Shown: piece by piece, positions 33,804-41,706 of the stretch | Layout of the letters: each line of letters opens with the position of its first letter | Position numbering within the stretch: position 1 is the first letter of the stretch | Assembly: GCA_017540645.1 (NCBI GenBank) | Contig: JAFYAQ010000022.1 | Coordinates: 124,001-188,000, forward strand | From: Oscillospiraceae bacterium | GTDB taxonomy: Bacteria; Bacillota; Clostridia; Oscillospirales; Oscillospiraceae | Length of the DNA: 64,000 nt | Direction: 5' to 3' | Translations under genes and position numbers: made by a program | The notes under the pieces: generated by a model | Database searches by the model: none | What the model was told of the DNA's origin: nothing | The model's input: the letters and a program-made list of their open reading frames with translations, nothing else

Positions 33804-33870
33804 TCGATAGTCCGGCTATTTACGGCAGCCGGGTAGAGACTTCAAAACCATATTATTTGATTTATATCGA
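33804..33870 (-). promoter_or_regulatory. Guanine-class purine riboswitch aptamer
   Basis: Reading leftward: P1 arms TCGATA (33865-33870) and TATCGA (33804-33809), L2 core ATATGG, J2/3 GTCTCTACC, P3 CCGGCT/AGCCGG with L3 CCGTAAAT, and J3/1 ACT. The C in ACT matches position 74 that pairs with guanine; adenine aptamers have T there. J1/2 has one extra A compared with B. subtilis xpt. A terminator follows. It controls the BMP operon from the gap after xpt. Confidence 0.9.
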
Positions 33871-33897
33871 CCTATGTTTAATTTTAGAGAAGAAAGC

Positions 33898-34470
33898 TCA
33901 GCAGAACTCGATCCCGTTTTCCACGCTCATGGATTTGATACGGGCAAGGGATTCGATCCGCAAGCCCTGGCTGCGGAGCTTGTCTCCGCCGGGCTGGAAA
34001 GCTTTTTCAATGCAGATGCCCGCGCCTACCACGGTGGCTCCGGCCTGGGCAGCCAGATCCACCAGCCCTGTCAGCGCCTCACCGTTTGCCAGAAAATCGT
34101 CGATCAGCAGCAGGCGATCTTCCGGCCCCAGGAAGTTTTGGTAAACGATGATATTGTAATCCTGATCATGGGTAAAAGAGTGGACCTTGGAGGAATACAC
34201 ATTGCCGACGATATTCCGGGTCTTGCTCTTTTTGGCGAAAACAAGAGGACATCCAAAAACCTGCGCGGTGATACTTGCCACACCAATTCCGGATGCCTCA
34301 ATGGTAAGAATTTTATTCACGCCGCAGCCATGATACAGACGCTCAAACTCCCGGGCAAGCTCCTCGAAGAGCTGAATATCCATCTGGTGGTTAAGAAAGC
34401 TGTCAACCTTGAGAACATCTCCGTCTTTTACGATACCGTCCCGGCGAATCCGTTCTTCCAGAAGCTGCAT
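33898..34470 (-). CDS. xpt: Xanthine phosphoribosyltransferase
   Basis: Converts xanthine plus PRPP to XMP in purine salvage. 190 residues from ATG 34470 (GGAGGAG upstream), the normal length. Diagnostic parts are FLNHQMDIQLFEELAREF, LTIEASGIGVA, the PRPP loop LLLIDDFLANGEALTGLV and ICIEKAFQPGG. It lies directly upstream of the riboswitch-controlled nucleoside importer in the same direction. In many Firmicutes xpt itself is behind a guanine riboswitch; here none was seen upstream of xpt, and the aptamer follows it instead. Confidence 0.95.
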   Translation of the reverse strand: MQLLEERIRRDGIVKDGDVLKVDSFLNHQMDIQLFEELAREFERLYHGCGVNKILTIEASGIGVASITAQVFGCPLVFAKKSKTRNIVGNVYSSKVHSFTHDQDYNIIVYQNFLGPEDRLLLIDDFLANGEALTGLVDLAAQAGATVVGAGICIEKAFQPGGDKLRSQGLRIESLARIKSMSVENGIEFC

Positions 34471-34504
34471 GGGCTGTCTCCTCCACGGCTTTTGATGCCA
34501 ACAT

Positions 34505-34531
34505 ATTATACGATTTTTCGCGGTTTCGCAA
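34505..34531 (-). promoter_or_regulatory. Probable xpt promoter
   Basis: Leftward TATAAT (34505-34510) with TTGCGA (34526-34531), spacer 15 bp, or CTTGCG with 16. It lies 35 bp before the xpt start, too short a leader for an aptamer. Confidence 0.6.
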
Positions 34532-34590
34532 GTCATAGATGTTGAGAGCTTTGCTTTATTCCTGCCCAATATTTTGTGCAACCTGTTAAA

Positions 34591-34624
34591 AACATGTCAG
34601 ACAGCCAAGGCTGCCTGACATGTT
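34591..34624 (-). terminator. Terminator of the F420 ligase-like gene
   Basis: A 16-bp stem with one wobble pair (34591-34606 with 34609-34624) followed leftward by TTTTTAAC, 32 bp after the stop of the 34657 gene. Confidence 0.8.
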
Positions 34625-34656
34625 GAATAAAATTATTGATATACAAAGGATTTTTC

Positions 34657-35850
34657 TTACGCGTCCTGAGAGTAGTTATCAAAGTATCCCTGAATAAATA
34701 CCACGGGGGTTCCCTTGTCGCCGCTGCCGCTGGTCAAATCGCACAAAGAGCCGATCAGATCTGTCAGCTGCCGGGGAGTGGTTCCCTGGCTGGCCATGCA
34801 GCCCTTCAGATCGCTTTCTTTATGGCGGATGGACTCCTGCACGGCGGCGGTCAGTTCCTCGCCGTTGAGAGCGGCGTAGTCATTATCCGCCAGATACTTG
34901 ATTTTCAGTTCGTTGGGAGTTCCCAGAAGGCCCTTGGTGCAGGCAGGGGAGACCACGGGATCCGCCAGCTCCCAGATCTTGCCGACCGGGTCTTTAAAGG
35001 CACCGTCGCCATAGATCATGCACTCGATCTTTTTGCCGGTGGCTTTTTCCATCGCATCGGCCAGCGCGTCCACAAATTCCTGCCCGTTCCGGGGAAACAG
35101 CTTGATCTTCTCTTCGGTGGATTTGTTGGAGCCCAGCAGGCCGTACTTTTCATTGTAACCGCTGCCGTTCACGGACGCGGTCAGAAGATCGTCCAGACCC
35201 AGCGCTTTTTCCGCGCCGGCGGCCAGGAGACGGCGCTTGGTGCGGAACCGGGTGTGGATGTCGCAGCACAGCACGTTTTTCGTCTTTTCAAGGATCGCCT
35301 CCGCCTGATTGGCAAAGAGGATCTCCGCCTCACAGCCGCAGTCCTGGATCAGCGTCTTGTAGTAATCCACATAGTCCACACCGGTGAAGGGGTGGAGTTC
35401 AAAACCAAAGGCAGCGCGGTACTGTTCCTCGGTCAGCACATCGGAATAGGGATTGATTCCGCTGCCCTCCAGCTTGTCCTCATCAAAAAGATGGTTGCCG
35501 ACTTCATCGGACGGATAGCTGAGCATCAGGGTGATCTTTTTTACGCCCATGGCAATGCCGCGCAGTACGATGGCAAAGCGGTTGCGGGAGGTGATGGGGA
35601 AGATCACACCCAGGTGATCGCAGCCAAATTTGTTTTTCACATCTGCGGCGATATCCGCCACATTGGCGTAGTTCCCGGCGGCCCGTGCCACCACGGATTC
35701 TGTGACGCCGATCACATCTTTTTCGTGAAACGCAAAGCCCTCCGCTTCCGACGCGGCAAGGATGCTGTCCCGTACAATGGAAACAAGATCATCGCCCTCA
35801 CGGATGATCGGGGTGCGGATGCCACGCGCAACGGCTCCAACTGTTCTCAT
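34657..35850 (-). CDS. Coenzyme F420-0:L-glutamate ligase-like protein
   Basis: 397 residues from ATG 35850 (GGGAGG, seven T, ATG); an in-frame TTG at 35865 overlaps the ribosome site. GAVARGIRTPIIREGDDL near the start and the region with VVARAAGNYANVADIAADV and DHLGVIFPITSRNRFAIVLRGIA resemble the CofE-like family (substrate loop and metal site). True CofE is about 250 residues; this clostridial version is longer. No F420 biosynthesis genes are near, and F420 is not usual in this group, so a different glutamylation or ligase reaction is likely. Monocistronic, terminator downstream. Confidence 0.7.
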   Translation of the reverse strand: MRTVGAVARGIRTPIIREGDDLVSIVRDSILAASEAEGFAFHEKDVIGVTESVVARAAGNYANVADIAADVKNKFGCDHLGVIFPITSRNRFAIVLRGIAMGVKKITLMLSYPSDEVGNHLFDEDKLEGSGINPYSDVLTEEQYRAAFGFELHPFTGVDYVDYYKTLIQDCGCEAEILFANQAEAILEKTKNVLCCDIHTRFRTKRRLLAAGAEKALGLDDLLTASVNGSGYNEKYGLLGSNKSTEEKIKLFPRNGQEFVDALADAMEKATGKKIECMIYGDGAFKDPVGKIWELADPVVSPACTKGLLGTPNELKIKYLADNDYAALNGEELTAAVQESIRHKESDLKGCMASQGTTPRQLTDLIGSLCDLTSGSGDKGTPVVFIQGYFDNYSQDA

Positions 35851-35984
35851 AAAAAAACCTCCCAAGGCTTGGATTTCCGGAAATATTATGCTACAATAGT
35901 TTAGCGCTGTAAAGAAAAATCTTTTCTTTCTTCTAAATTTCTACATTTACAGCGGAAAAAACAGAACCAACCGGGAGATATCAT

Positions 35985-37832
35985 ATGAAAAAAGTGCAAT
36001 ATTCTCTGCTTGCGGTGTTGTTTTTGTCACTGCTGATTCTCGCCGGGTGTGGGGAAACAGCTGCTCCCGTGACCCCGGGAGCGACCGCTACGCCGGCCCC
36101 CACCGCGGAACCGACCCCCGAGCCGACTCCCGTCCCCACGCCCATTCCCTATGAGCTGGCGGCGGCCAACAGCGAGCCGAGCTATTCCTTTGCCTCGGAC
36201 TACGGACAGGTGAGCGACGCGCTCAATGCCCTTCAGCAAGTCCCCGAGGACCTGTGGATGAATCGATTTGTCTCTGCCGGAGCGGACATGGTTTCGTTGC
36301 CGGAGCTTTCCAGTTTTCAAAACTCTACCGGAGACGGAGATATCATCGCCGCCGGGGATTCCCGTCTTTATATTTTGAATAATAAAGACCTTCTTATCCT
36401 CTCCCTGGACGGAGAGACAAACTCTGTCCTTTCCCGCACAAAGGTAGGTATCGACTGGACCGGCGGGGAGAGCGAAAACGGCACGAATGTCTCCGGATAT
36501 GAAAAAAGCCCTCTGGCGGTCTACCCCCTGGGGGATATTATCGCCGTGGTCTCTGACTGGTACGGCTACCACGGCAACGCGGAGGAGCTTTTCTATACGG
36601 AGTACACCTCTGTAGACTTCTTCCGCGTTTCCGACCCGACGTCTATGGTGTTCCTATCCAGCTTTGGCCAGGATGGACTTTATAAAGGCTCCCGCCTGGG
36701 CGATAACGGCGTACTGACTCTTGTCACCGACTTCACCCCGGCCCATACGAACACCCAGCAGCCGGATGGGCTGGTTCCGGCGGTTTATTCCGGAGGCTCC
36801 AGCATCCCCTTGTCAGCGGAAAAAGTGCTGTTGACGGAAGCGTTGGGTGAACGTCCCCAGAACTTTGCGGTGCTGGGCGGCTATTCCCTCACCGCTCCCG
36901 GCCAGACGGACGTGATCGCCGTTCCCGGTCTGGCTTATGAGGATATTTCTCTGCTGGAAGATGGACCGCGCTTTATCCGCCGCCGGTGGGCGGAGAGCTC
37001 TTCCCGGATCTATGAAGAAGGGGAAGAAGAGATCCATGAATATGCGGTGACCGCCTGTACGGACATTTATCATCTGGGCGATGCTGCCGGCGCCCTCTCT
37101 GTGGAGAGCGTAAATACGATCAACGGCCTTCTTTCCAACGCGGCTGCCTTTGACAGGCAAAACAGCAATCTCATCTATGCCGCCTCCCTATGCCAGGGCC
37201 TGTATACTCTGGACCCGAACGGAGAGATCAAGTGGCGGGAAACCATGACGGGAACGCGCATTGCCAGTCTGGATACCGAAGCGGGAGAGGGCAAGGCCCT
37301 GGAGCTCCCTGCCACCCGGGCGAAGGTTCAGTGGGTGGGCCTTCTGAAAGACTGTGCGGTCTTTACCGCAGAGGATGGGCAATCCTACCTCTGCCTGCAT
37401 GACGGTGATGATGTGCAACCGCTGGAAGAACCTCTGCGAGGGGGAACGATCCTGCCCTGGGGCGACGAGGGGTATATGGCATTTTATCGCACCGACGGAA
37501 GCGCGATGACCTTGAGCGTCCGGGACGAGCAGCTGCAGGAGGTAGCCTCGCGCAGCTTCGGCAGCGACCACAGCAATACGCTGGAAAGTCGGCGGAGCTA
37601 TTACACAGACGCACAGGCGAATATCCTCGGTTTTGCCGCCGACGACAGTTATTGCTTCTATGGCTTTTCAGAAGAGGAGGGCCTGTACTTCCGGACAGAT
37701 GTCTTCCTGAAGGATTGGGCGTGGAACGCACGACTGCTGCGGGTCGGAGACTATCTGATCGTGGCGGATACGGTGGAGACCTATGTTTATGATGCGTCTA
37801 CGCTGCAGCTTTTGTCTTCTTTGGAGTTGTAA
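35985..37832 (+). CDS. Beta-propeller domain lipoprotein
   Basis: 615 residues. Lipoprotein signal ending LLILAGC (Cys near 22), Thr/Pro linker (TPEPTPVPTPIP) and a large domain of the secreted beta-propeller type found in bacilli and clostridia (ADMVSLPELSSFQNS, AAGDSRLYILNNKDLLILSLDGE, YDASTLQLLSSLEL). The repeats are irregular. Extracellular, membrane-anchored; ligand unknown. GGGAGATATCAT precedes the ATG. It ends 92 bp before spoIIAA, with a terminator between. Confidence 0.75.
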   Translation: MKKVQYSLLAVLFLSLLILAGCGETAAPVTPGATATPAPTAEPTPEPTPVPTPIPYELAAANSEPSYSFASDYGQVSDALNALQQVPEDLWMNRFVSAGADMVSLPELSSFQNSTGDGDIIAAGDSRLYILNNKDLLILSLDGETNSVLSRTKVGIDWTGGESENGTNVSGYEKSPLAVYPLGDIIAVVSDWYGYHGNAEELFYTEYTSVDFFRVSDPTSMVFLSSFGQDGLYKGSRLGDNGVLTLVTDFTPAHTNTQQPDGLVPAVYSGGSSIPLSAEKVLLTEALGERPQNFAVLGGYSLTAPGQTDVIAVPGLAYEDISLLEDGPRFIRRRWAESSSRIYEEGEEEIHEYAVTACTDIYHLGDAAGALSVESVNTINGLLSNAAAFDRQNSNLIYAASLCQGLYTLDPNGEIKWRETMTGTRIASLDTEAGEGKALELPATRAKVQWVGLLKDCAVFTAEDGQSYLCLHDGDDVQPLEEPLRGGTILPWGDEGYMAFYRTDGSAMTLSVRDEQLQEVASRSFGSDHSNTLESRRSYYTDAQANILGFAADDSYCFYGFSEEEGLYFRTDVFLKDWAWNARLLRVGDYLIVADTVETYVYDASTLQLLSSLEL

Positions 37833-37873
37833 TCGCCCGGCTTCGTCCACATTTTCCATTCAATAATCGTAAA

Positions 37874-37907
37874 ATAGCATTGTGGTTGCCCACAATGCTA
37901 TTTTTTT
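37874..37907 (+). terminator. Intrinsic terminator directly before spoIIAA
   Basis: A 12-bp perfect stem (37874-37885 with 37890-37901) and T7 run end at 37907; the spoIIAA ribosome site AGGAGA begins at the next base. Confidence 0.85.
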
Positions 37908-37924
37908 AGGAGACTGATGCCTGT

Positions 37925-38254
37925 ATGGAGCTAAAAACAGAGTGTTCTTCCGGCTATCTCTTCATCCGAATGAAGGGTGAGCTGGACCACCATGCGGCCA
38001 AAATGACCCTCCAGGGAATCGAATCGGCCATAGACCGCTTCCTTCCCCGACACTGCGCGCTGGAGATGTCCGGTCTTTCCTTTATGGATAGTTCCGGCAT
38101 CGCCGTGATCCTGCGAGCAAAAAGGCGGGTCGGAACGGGGGGCGGAGATCTGATCCTTCTGGATCCTTCACCGCAGGTATGGCGCGTGCTGACCGCCTCC
38201 GGTGTGGATCGACTGGTACCGGTGAAAATTCGAGAGGGGAGAATCGCCAAATGA
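37925..38254 (+). CDS. spoIIAA: Anti-sigma-F factor antagonist
   Basis: 109 residues, STAS domain. The phosphorylated Ser lies in LSFMDSSGIAVILRAKRRV (near 54-72). When dephosphorylated it displaces sigma F from SpoIIAB in the forespore. First of three overlapping genes in the classical order. AGGAGA precedes the ATG by 11 bases. Confidence 0.95.
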   Translation: MELKTECSSGYLFIRMKGELDHHAAKMTLQGIESAIDRFLPRHCALEMSGLSFMDSSGIAVILRAKRRVGTGGGDLILLDPSPQVWRVLTASGVDRLVPVKIREGRIAK

Positions 38255-38691
38255 AATATGAGAACTACATAAAGCTGGAGTTTCCCAGCAACAGCTGCAA
38301 TGAAGCCATGGCTCGCTCTGCTGCGGGAGTATTTGCCGCCCAAATGGATCCGACCATGGAAGAGTTGGGTGATATAAAGACCGCTGTCAGTGAAGCGGTA
38401 ACCAACTGCATCGTCCATGCCTATCCAGATTGCATCGGGAAGATCCTGATGCGCTGTCGTATCCTGGAGGGAAACAAGCTGGAAATCGTGATCCGGGACT
38501 GGGGAAAAGGCATCGAGGATATCGAACAGGCCCGGGCCCCGCTTTTTAGCACCGGCAGTCAGGAGCGCAGCGGGATGGGTTTTACGATCATGGAGAGCTT
38601 CATGGACAAGATGACCATCCGCTCCCGCCCCGGAGAGGGAACGACGGTCGTTCTCTCGCGCACGCTGCCCCGCCGCGGAAGAAGCCGATGA
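38251..38691 (+). CDS. spoIIAB: Anti-sigma-F factor / SpoIIAA serine kinase
   Basis: 146 residues from the ATG that overlaps the spoIIAA stop. GHKL-type ATPase: N box EAVTNCIVHAYP (near 49-60), G1 IRDWGKGIED, G2 ERSGMGFTIMESFMD. It binds sigma F and phosphorylates SpoIIAA. Both ends overlap its neighbours by ATGA, implying coupled translation and stoichiometric output. Confidence 0.95.
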   Translation: MKYENYIKLEFPSNSCNEAMARSAAGVFAAQMDPTMEELGDIKTAVSEAVTNCIVHAYPDCIGKILMRCRILEGNKLEIVIRDWGKGIEDIEQARAPLFSTGSQERSGMGFTIMESFMDKMTIRSRPGEGTTVVLSRTLPRRGRSR

Positions 38692-39383
38692 TCCCGCTGC
38701 TGCAGCAGGCCAAGCAGGGGGATCGCCGCGCGGCGGAAAAAATGCTGGAGGAGAACGCCGGACTCATATGGAGCGTGGCCAGGAGATATTTTGGCCGCGG
38801 TGTTGACCCGGAAGATCTGTATCAGCTGGGCTGTCTCGGCTTTATCAAGGCTATGGAGGGATTTGACGACAGCTACGGGACTCAATTCTCCACATATGCC
38901 GTTCCAAAGATCGCCGGGGAGATCCGACGTTTTCTCCGGGATGATGGACCGATAAAAATCAGCCGAGGGCTGAAAGAGCGCGCCATTTTGGTCTACTCCG
39001 CCAAAACGGATCTGGAGCAGCAGTTGGGACGGGAGGCGACCGTCAGCGAGCTCTCCGGTGTCACAGGTATGAGCGCGGAAGATATAGCGGAGGCAGAAAT
39101 CGCGGCGGCTCCGGCGGAGAGTCTCCAAAAGGAGAGCGGCGATGACGGCCTTACCCTGGAGCATATTCTGGGAGACAGAGGACAGGAGGAACGACTGCTG
39201 GAAAGTCTGTCCCTTCGATCCGCCATCGACTGCCTCCCGGAACAAGAGCGTCAGGTGATCTTTCTTCGCTTTTTTCATGGCCTTACGCAAACCGACTGTG
39301 CCCGTATCCTGCATGTGTCACAGGTGCAGATCTCCCGCCTGGAGCGGAAAGCTTTGGAGGAACTGCGGCGTATCATGTCCTGA
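38688..39383 (+). CDS. sigF: RNA polymerase sporulation sigma factor F
   Basis: 231 residues. Region 2 is DPEDLYQLGCLGFIKAMEGFDDSYGTQFSTYAVPKIAGEIRRFLRD, region 3 REATVSELSGVTG and region 4 LPEQERQVIFLRFFHGLTQTDCARILHVSQVQISRLERKAL. Order after spoIIAA and spoIIAB makes it sigma F, the first forespore-specific factor. It ends 11 bp inside the 3' end of the convergent spoIVFB-like gene. Confidence 0.95.
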   Translation: MIPLLQQAKQGDRRAAEKMLEENAGLIWSVARRYFGRGVDPEDLYQLGCLGFIKAMEGFDDSYGTQFSTYAVPKIAGEIRRFLRDDGPIKISRGLKERAILVYSAKTDLEQQLGREATVSELSGVTGMSAEDIAEAEIAAAPAESLQKESGDDGLTLEHILGDRGQEERLLESLSLRSAIDCLPEQERQVIFLRFFHGLTQTDCARILHVSQVQISRLERKALEELRRIMS

Positions 39384-39903
39384 CAGCGTGTACCGAAAGA
39401 AGGACCGCCGGGATAATAAGCCCCCAGTGTCCGGATCGAATAGCGATATATACCAGCGCAGCTGCCGTAACAAGACCGGAGCTGCGCAGCAGCCGCGTGG
39501 AACGGGTAAGGCAGTACAGGATCCGCCCGCCGTCCAGGGGGAGAGCGGGGAGAAGGTTGAAGGAATTCAGCGCCAGAGAAATCAGCTGACTTTTCTCTCC
39601 CCATGGGTTATTGAGCCTTTCCGCTGCGGCGCCCCATAGGAAACCAAAGACCGGCCCGGCGGCCAATACGGAAATCTCCGATATCCGATCAGAAAAAGCC
39701 GTAGTCTCCATACATATTCCCGAAAGATCTACTCGAAGGGAAGTTACCCGGCCACCCAGAAAACAAATGGCGATCCAGTGCCCCAGCTCGTGACAGAGGA
39801 TCGCCGGTAATATCGCTGCGTACCACCCGGAATCATCCAGATAGTATCCGATCGCCAGCACCACCGCCGCAGCTGGAGTTATGTCCAGGCGGCAGCTTTT
39901 CAA
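39373..39903 (-). CDS. spoIVFB: SpoIVFB-like site-2 (M50) protease
   Basis: 176 residues, several membrane segments. Zinc motif HELGH (near 39-43) in LPAILCHELGHWIAI and the distal metal ligand motif NSFNLLPALPLDGGRIL. B. subtilis SpoIVFB, which cleaves pro-sigma K in the mother cell, has about 290 residues with a C-terminal CBS domain; this one lacks that part. The preceding gene is a SpoIVFA-like LytM protein with ATGA overlap, which supports the assignment. Confidence 0.85.
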   Translation of the reverse strand: MKSCRLDITPAAAVVLAIGYYLDDSGWYAAILPAILCHELGHWIAICFLGGRVTSLRVDLSGICMETTAFSDRISEISVLAAGPVFGFLWGAAAERLNNPWGEKSQLISLALNSFNLLPALPLDGGRILYCLTRSTRLLRSSGLVTAAALVYIAIRSGHWGLIIPAVLLSVHAVRT

Positions 39904-40646
39904 AGAGCTGCCATATAGAACTCCGGGTTCAGGTACTGGCCGTCCTTGGTCAGTTCAAAGTGCAGGTGAGGCCCGGTCACCATACCGGATACACCCACCA
40001 GCCCGATCTTTTCTCCGGCAGAAACCTTTTGCCCCTGACGGACATAGACCGTCCCACAGTGGGCGTACATACTTTCAAACCCGTCCGGATGCTGTACGCG
40101 GATATAGTTTCCGTGTTCTTCATCCGTGCCGATTTCCGTAACGGTACCCTCTGCAAAGCAAAGGATATCATCTCCCGAAAGGGCAGCAAGATCCGTTCCA
40201 TAGTGGAACTTGGTCAGATTTTCCAGCGGGTGCACCCGGTAGCCGAAGGAGGATGATACCCGCGCTTTTACCGGAGCGACAAAGGGAAAGTATGGCTGTG
40301 GTACGTTATACGACACATTTGCCGGTATCCCCAGTTCTTCGTAGGGCGCCTGTGTCTCCAAGAAGGTTTCCACTGCCTGCTCCACCGCCTCCGGCAGCTC
40401 CTGCGCTGGCGCAGCAGGCATCTCCTGCCCTAGGTATTCCGCCGCGTTGACCGTGATTGTCACCGCTTCCGACGCCGTGACAGGCTCCGCGTCTTCGTTC
40501 AGGATGTTTTTTTCCGTCGATGTCACCGGAACCGTGACGGTTCGAACCGCCCGGATGGTATCCTTTGTCTTGGCAGGAAAGGCCAGCTTTATGGCTACCG
40601 CCGCCAGTAACAATCCTGCTGCCAGGTAAACGCTTGATCGTTTCAT
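39900..40646 (-). CDS. spoIVFA: SpoIVFA/SpoIIQ-like membrane protein with M23 (LytM) domain
   Basis: 248 residues from ATG 40646 (GGGAG upstream). One N-terminal membrane helix (about 5-22), a linker, then an M23 domain: FHYGTDLAAL, AEGTVTEIG, GNYIRVQHPDGFESMYAHC and GPHLHFELTKDGQ. Metal ligands H and HxH are visible, unlike the degenerate B. subtilis SpoIVFA. Cotranscribed with the spoIVFB-like protease, so it probably holds or inhibits that protease at the forespore membrane; the LytM domain could also dock SpoIIIAH as SpoIIQ does. Confidence 0.8.
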   Translation of the reverse strand: MKRSSVYLAAGLLLAAVAIKLAFPAKTKDTIRAVRTVTVPVTSTEKNILNEDAEPVTASEAVTITVNAAEYLGQEMPAAPAQELPEAVEQAVETFLETQAPYEELGIPANVSYNVPQPYFPFVAPVKARVSSSFGYRVHPLENLTKFHYGTDLAALSGDDILCFAEGTVTEIGTDEEHGNYIRVQHPDGFESMYAHCGTVYVRQGQKVSAGEKIGLVGVSGMVTGPHLHFELTKDGQYLNPEFYMAAL

Positions 40647-40725
40647 TGTGATCACACTCCCGGCAACAGCATATTCCCGGCGTTTATCGGGTAGACCAAG
40701 CCATGGAAAAAACATATCCCCGGTC

Positions 40726-40754
40726 TTGACTTTTGACTGATCCTCTGTTATGAT
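40726..40754 (+). promoter_or_regulatory. tRNA-Gly promoter
   Basis: TTGACT (40726-40731), 17-bp spacer, TATGAT (40749-40754), 14 bp before the tRNA 5' end. Confidence 0.75.
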
Positions 40755-40768
40755 ATTTCAACGTTGAT

Positions 40769-40842
40769 GCGGATATAGTTCATCGGTAGAACGACGGCTT
40801 CCCAAGCCGTAGAGGTGGGTTCGATTCCCATTATCCGCTCCA
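40769..40842 (+). tRNA. tRNA-Gly (anticodon CCC)
   Basis: A 74-nt cloverleaf: acceptor GCGGATA/TATCCGC, anticodon stem ACGGC/GCCGT with loop TTCCCAA, T arm GTGGG-TTCGATT-CCCAT and encoded CCA. It decodes GGG. Its 3' part is the integration site of the 10-kb element that follows. Confidence 0.95.
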
Positions 40843-40844
40843 AA
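40813..40844 (+). repeat. Attachment site attL (32-bp direct repeat in tRNA-Gly)
   Basis: The 32 bp from the tRNA T arm to just past CCA recur exactly at 50794-50825. The tRNA stays intact at this end. Confidence 0.92.
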
Positions 40845-40849
40845 GTATA

Positions 40850-40883
40850 GAAAACCTGCAGTCCGTTGAGATTGCAGGTTTTC
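40850..40883 (+). terminator. tRNA terminator carried by the element
   Basis: Stem GAAAACCTGCA/TGCAGGTTTTC (40850-40860 with 40873-40883) then TTTG. It resembles the hairpin right of attR (50831-50864), so the element seems to bring a replacement terminator for the tRNA. Confidence 0.65.
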
Positions 40884-40968
40884 TTTGATTTACAACGGTT
40901 TTCGGCGTTTTTCTCGATTGATTAGATATGAAAGATTTTTCAGTCGTAAGCAATATTTTGCAGAAAAT

Positions 40969-41003
40969 TGCTAACTAAAATGCTAACTAAAACGCTAACT
41001 AAA
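40969..41003 (+). repeat. Left arm-type integrase sites (three 11-bp repeats)
   Basis: TGCTAACTAAA at 40969-40979 and 40981-40991 and CGCTAACTAAA at 40993-41003, exact 12-bp period. The same motif with the same period occurs twice beside attR. These are probable arm-binding sites of the tyrosine integrase. The rest of 40884-41131 holds a terminator and no gene. Confidence 0.65.
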
Positions 41004-41024
41004 TCCAGCTATAGACCATAAAAA

Positions 41025-41058
41025 GGACCTGGGCGCTTTATTATTAGCTCCCAGGTCC
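41025..41058. terminator. Terminator after the small ribbon-helix-helix-like gene
   Basis: Stem GGACCTGGG / CCCAGGTCC (41025-41033 with 41050-41058), A-rich on the left and T-rich on the right, so active in either direction. Confidence 0.65.
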
Positions 41059-41131
41059 CAAATTTTTTCTTCGTTGCCCCTCTCGAAGCTTCACTCCTCC
41101 GCCTGTGTCGGTGAATTTGAGGGTATACAGA

Positions 41132-41326
41132 TCACCGGTTTTCATCGTCCCGCTCCATAGTCTCATCAATAGCCCGGTTTATAAAGGCGTTCACGCTCTC
41201 GCCTCTGCTCTCAGCATGGGCCTTGACAGCATCTTTTTTTCCTTTTGGCATGGTAAGCTCTTGACGGTCATAGTTCGCTTTTACATACTTGTGTACGGCT
41301 TTCTGCTGGGCTTTCGATACGGGCAT
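41132..41326 (-). CDS. Small Arc/ribbon-helix-helix-like protein
   Basis: 64 residues from ATG 41326 (GAGGT upstream), very basic. QELTMPKGKKDAVKAHAESRGESVNAFINRAIDETMER has the strand-helix-helix pattern of RHH DNA-binding proteins (beta strand near 24-28, then SVNAFINRAI helix). Such proteins usually repress their own promoters. It lies 65 bp from a pair of TATTCCCG motifs, which could be its operators (inference). Confidence 0.65.
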   Translation of the reverse strand: MPVSKAQQKAVHKYVKANYDRQELTMPKGKKDAVKAHAESRGESVNAFINRAIDETMERDDENR

Positions 41327-41390
41327 AGCTTTCACCTCAGTAAATGATTATACACCACCAGCAGGATCACGAACAAGAAACAAGAAAGAA

Positions 41391-41452
41391 TATTCCCGTA
41401 AATAGATTGTAACCCTCTGTAAATTGATATATTCCCGTAAATAGATTATACT
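41391..41452 (+). promoter_or_regulatory. Promoter with TATTCCCG operator repeats
   Basis: A 14-bp motif TATTCCCGTAAATA occurs at 41391-41404 and 41430-41443. The second copy fills the spacer between -35 TTGATA (41424-41429) and -10 TATACT (41447-41452), 17 bp. It drives the 41495 gene. The same design occurs at 45567-45595. Confidence 0.65.
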
Positions 41453-41494
41453 CTCCTTGACAACAGGGCAGCGCCCCAAATAAAGGAGGACATT

Positions 41495-41692
41495 ATGTTA
41501 CAGGATGATCTTATGCTAATTCTTCAAGACCTTAAAGGCGTCACGGGCCTTATTGCCGTCCTGGGAGACCAGTTCAGCGCGGACAGCAAATGCGGCACAC
41601 TCCCAGATGCTGACAACTATGCCGCACACGTCTCTGTGTGTAAGATGCTCGAAGACATTATGAAGCGCATCGAAGAAATATCTGTTGCCTGA
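41495..41692 (+). CDS. Small element protein of unknown function
   Basis: 65 residues, helical, acidic, no signal. The ATG follows AAAGGAGGACATT, and a terminator follows, so it is a well-formed single-gene unit on the strand opposite to its neighbours, with its own regulated promoter. Family not recognised; accessory (cargo) or regulatory gene are both possible. Confidence 0.6.
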   Translation: MLQDDLMLILQDLKGVTGLIAVLGDQFSADSKCGTLPDADNYAAHVSVCKMLEDIMKRIEEISVA

Positions 41693-41706
41693 CTAAAGCG
41701 CCAAAC

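Noticed and set aside
34471..34590. Purine riboswitch upstream of xpt
   Set aside because: The leader is too short and lacks the TCTACC and TAAAT core; the aptamer is downstream of xpt instead.
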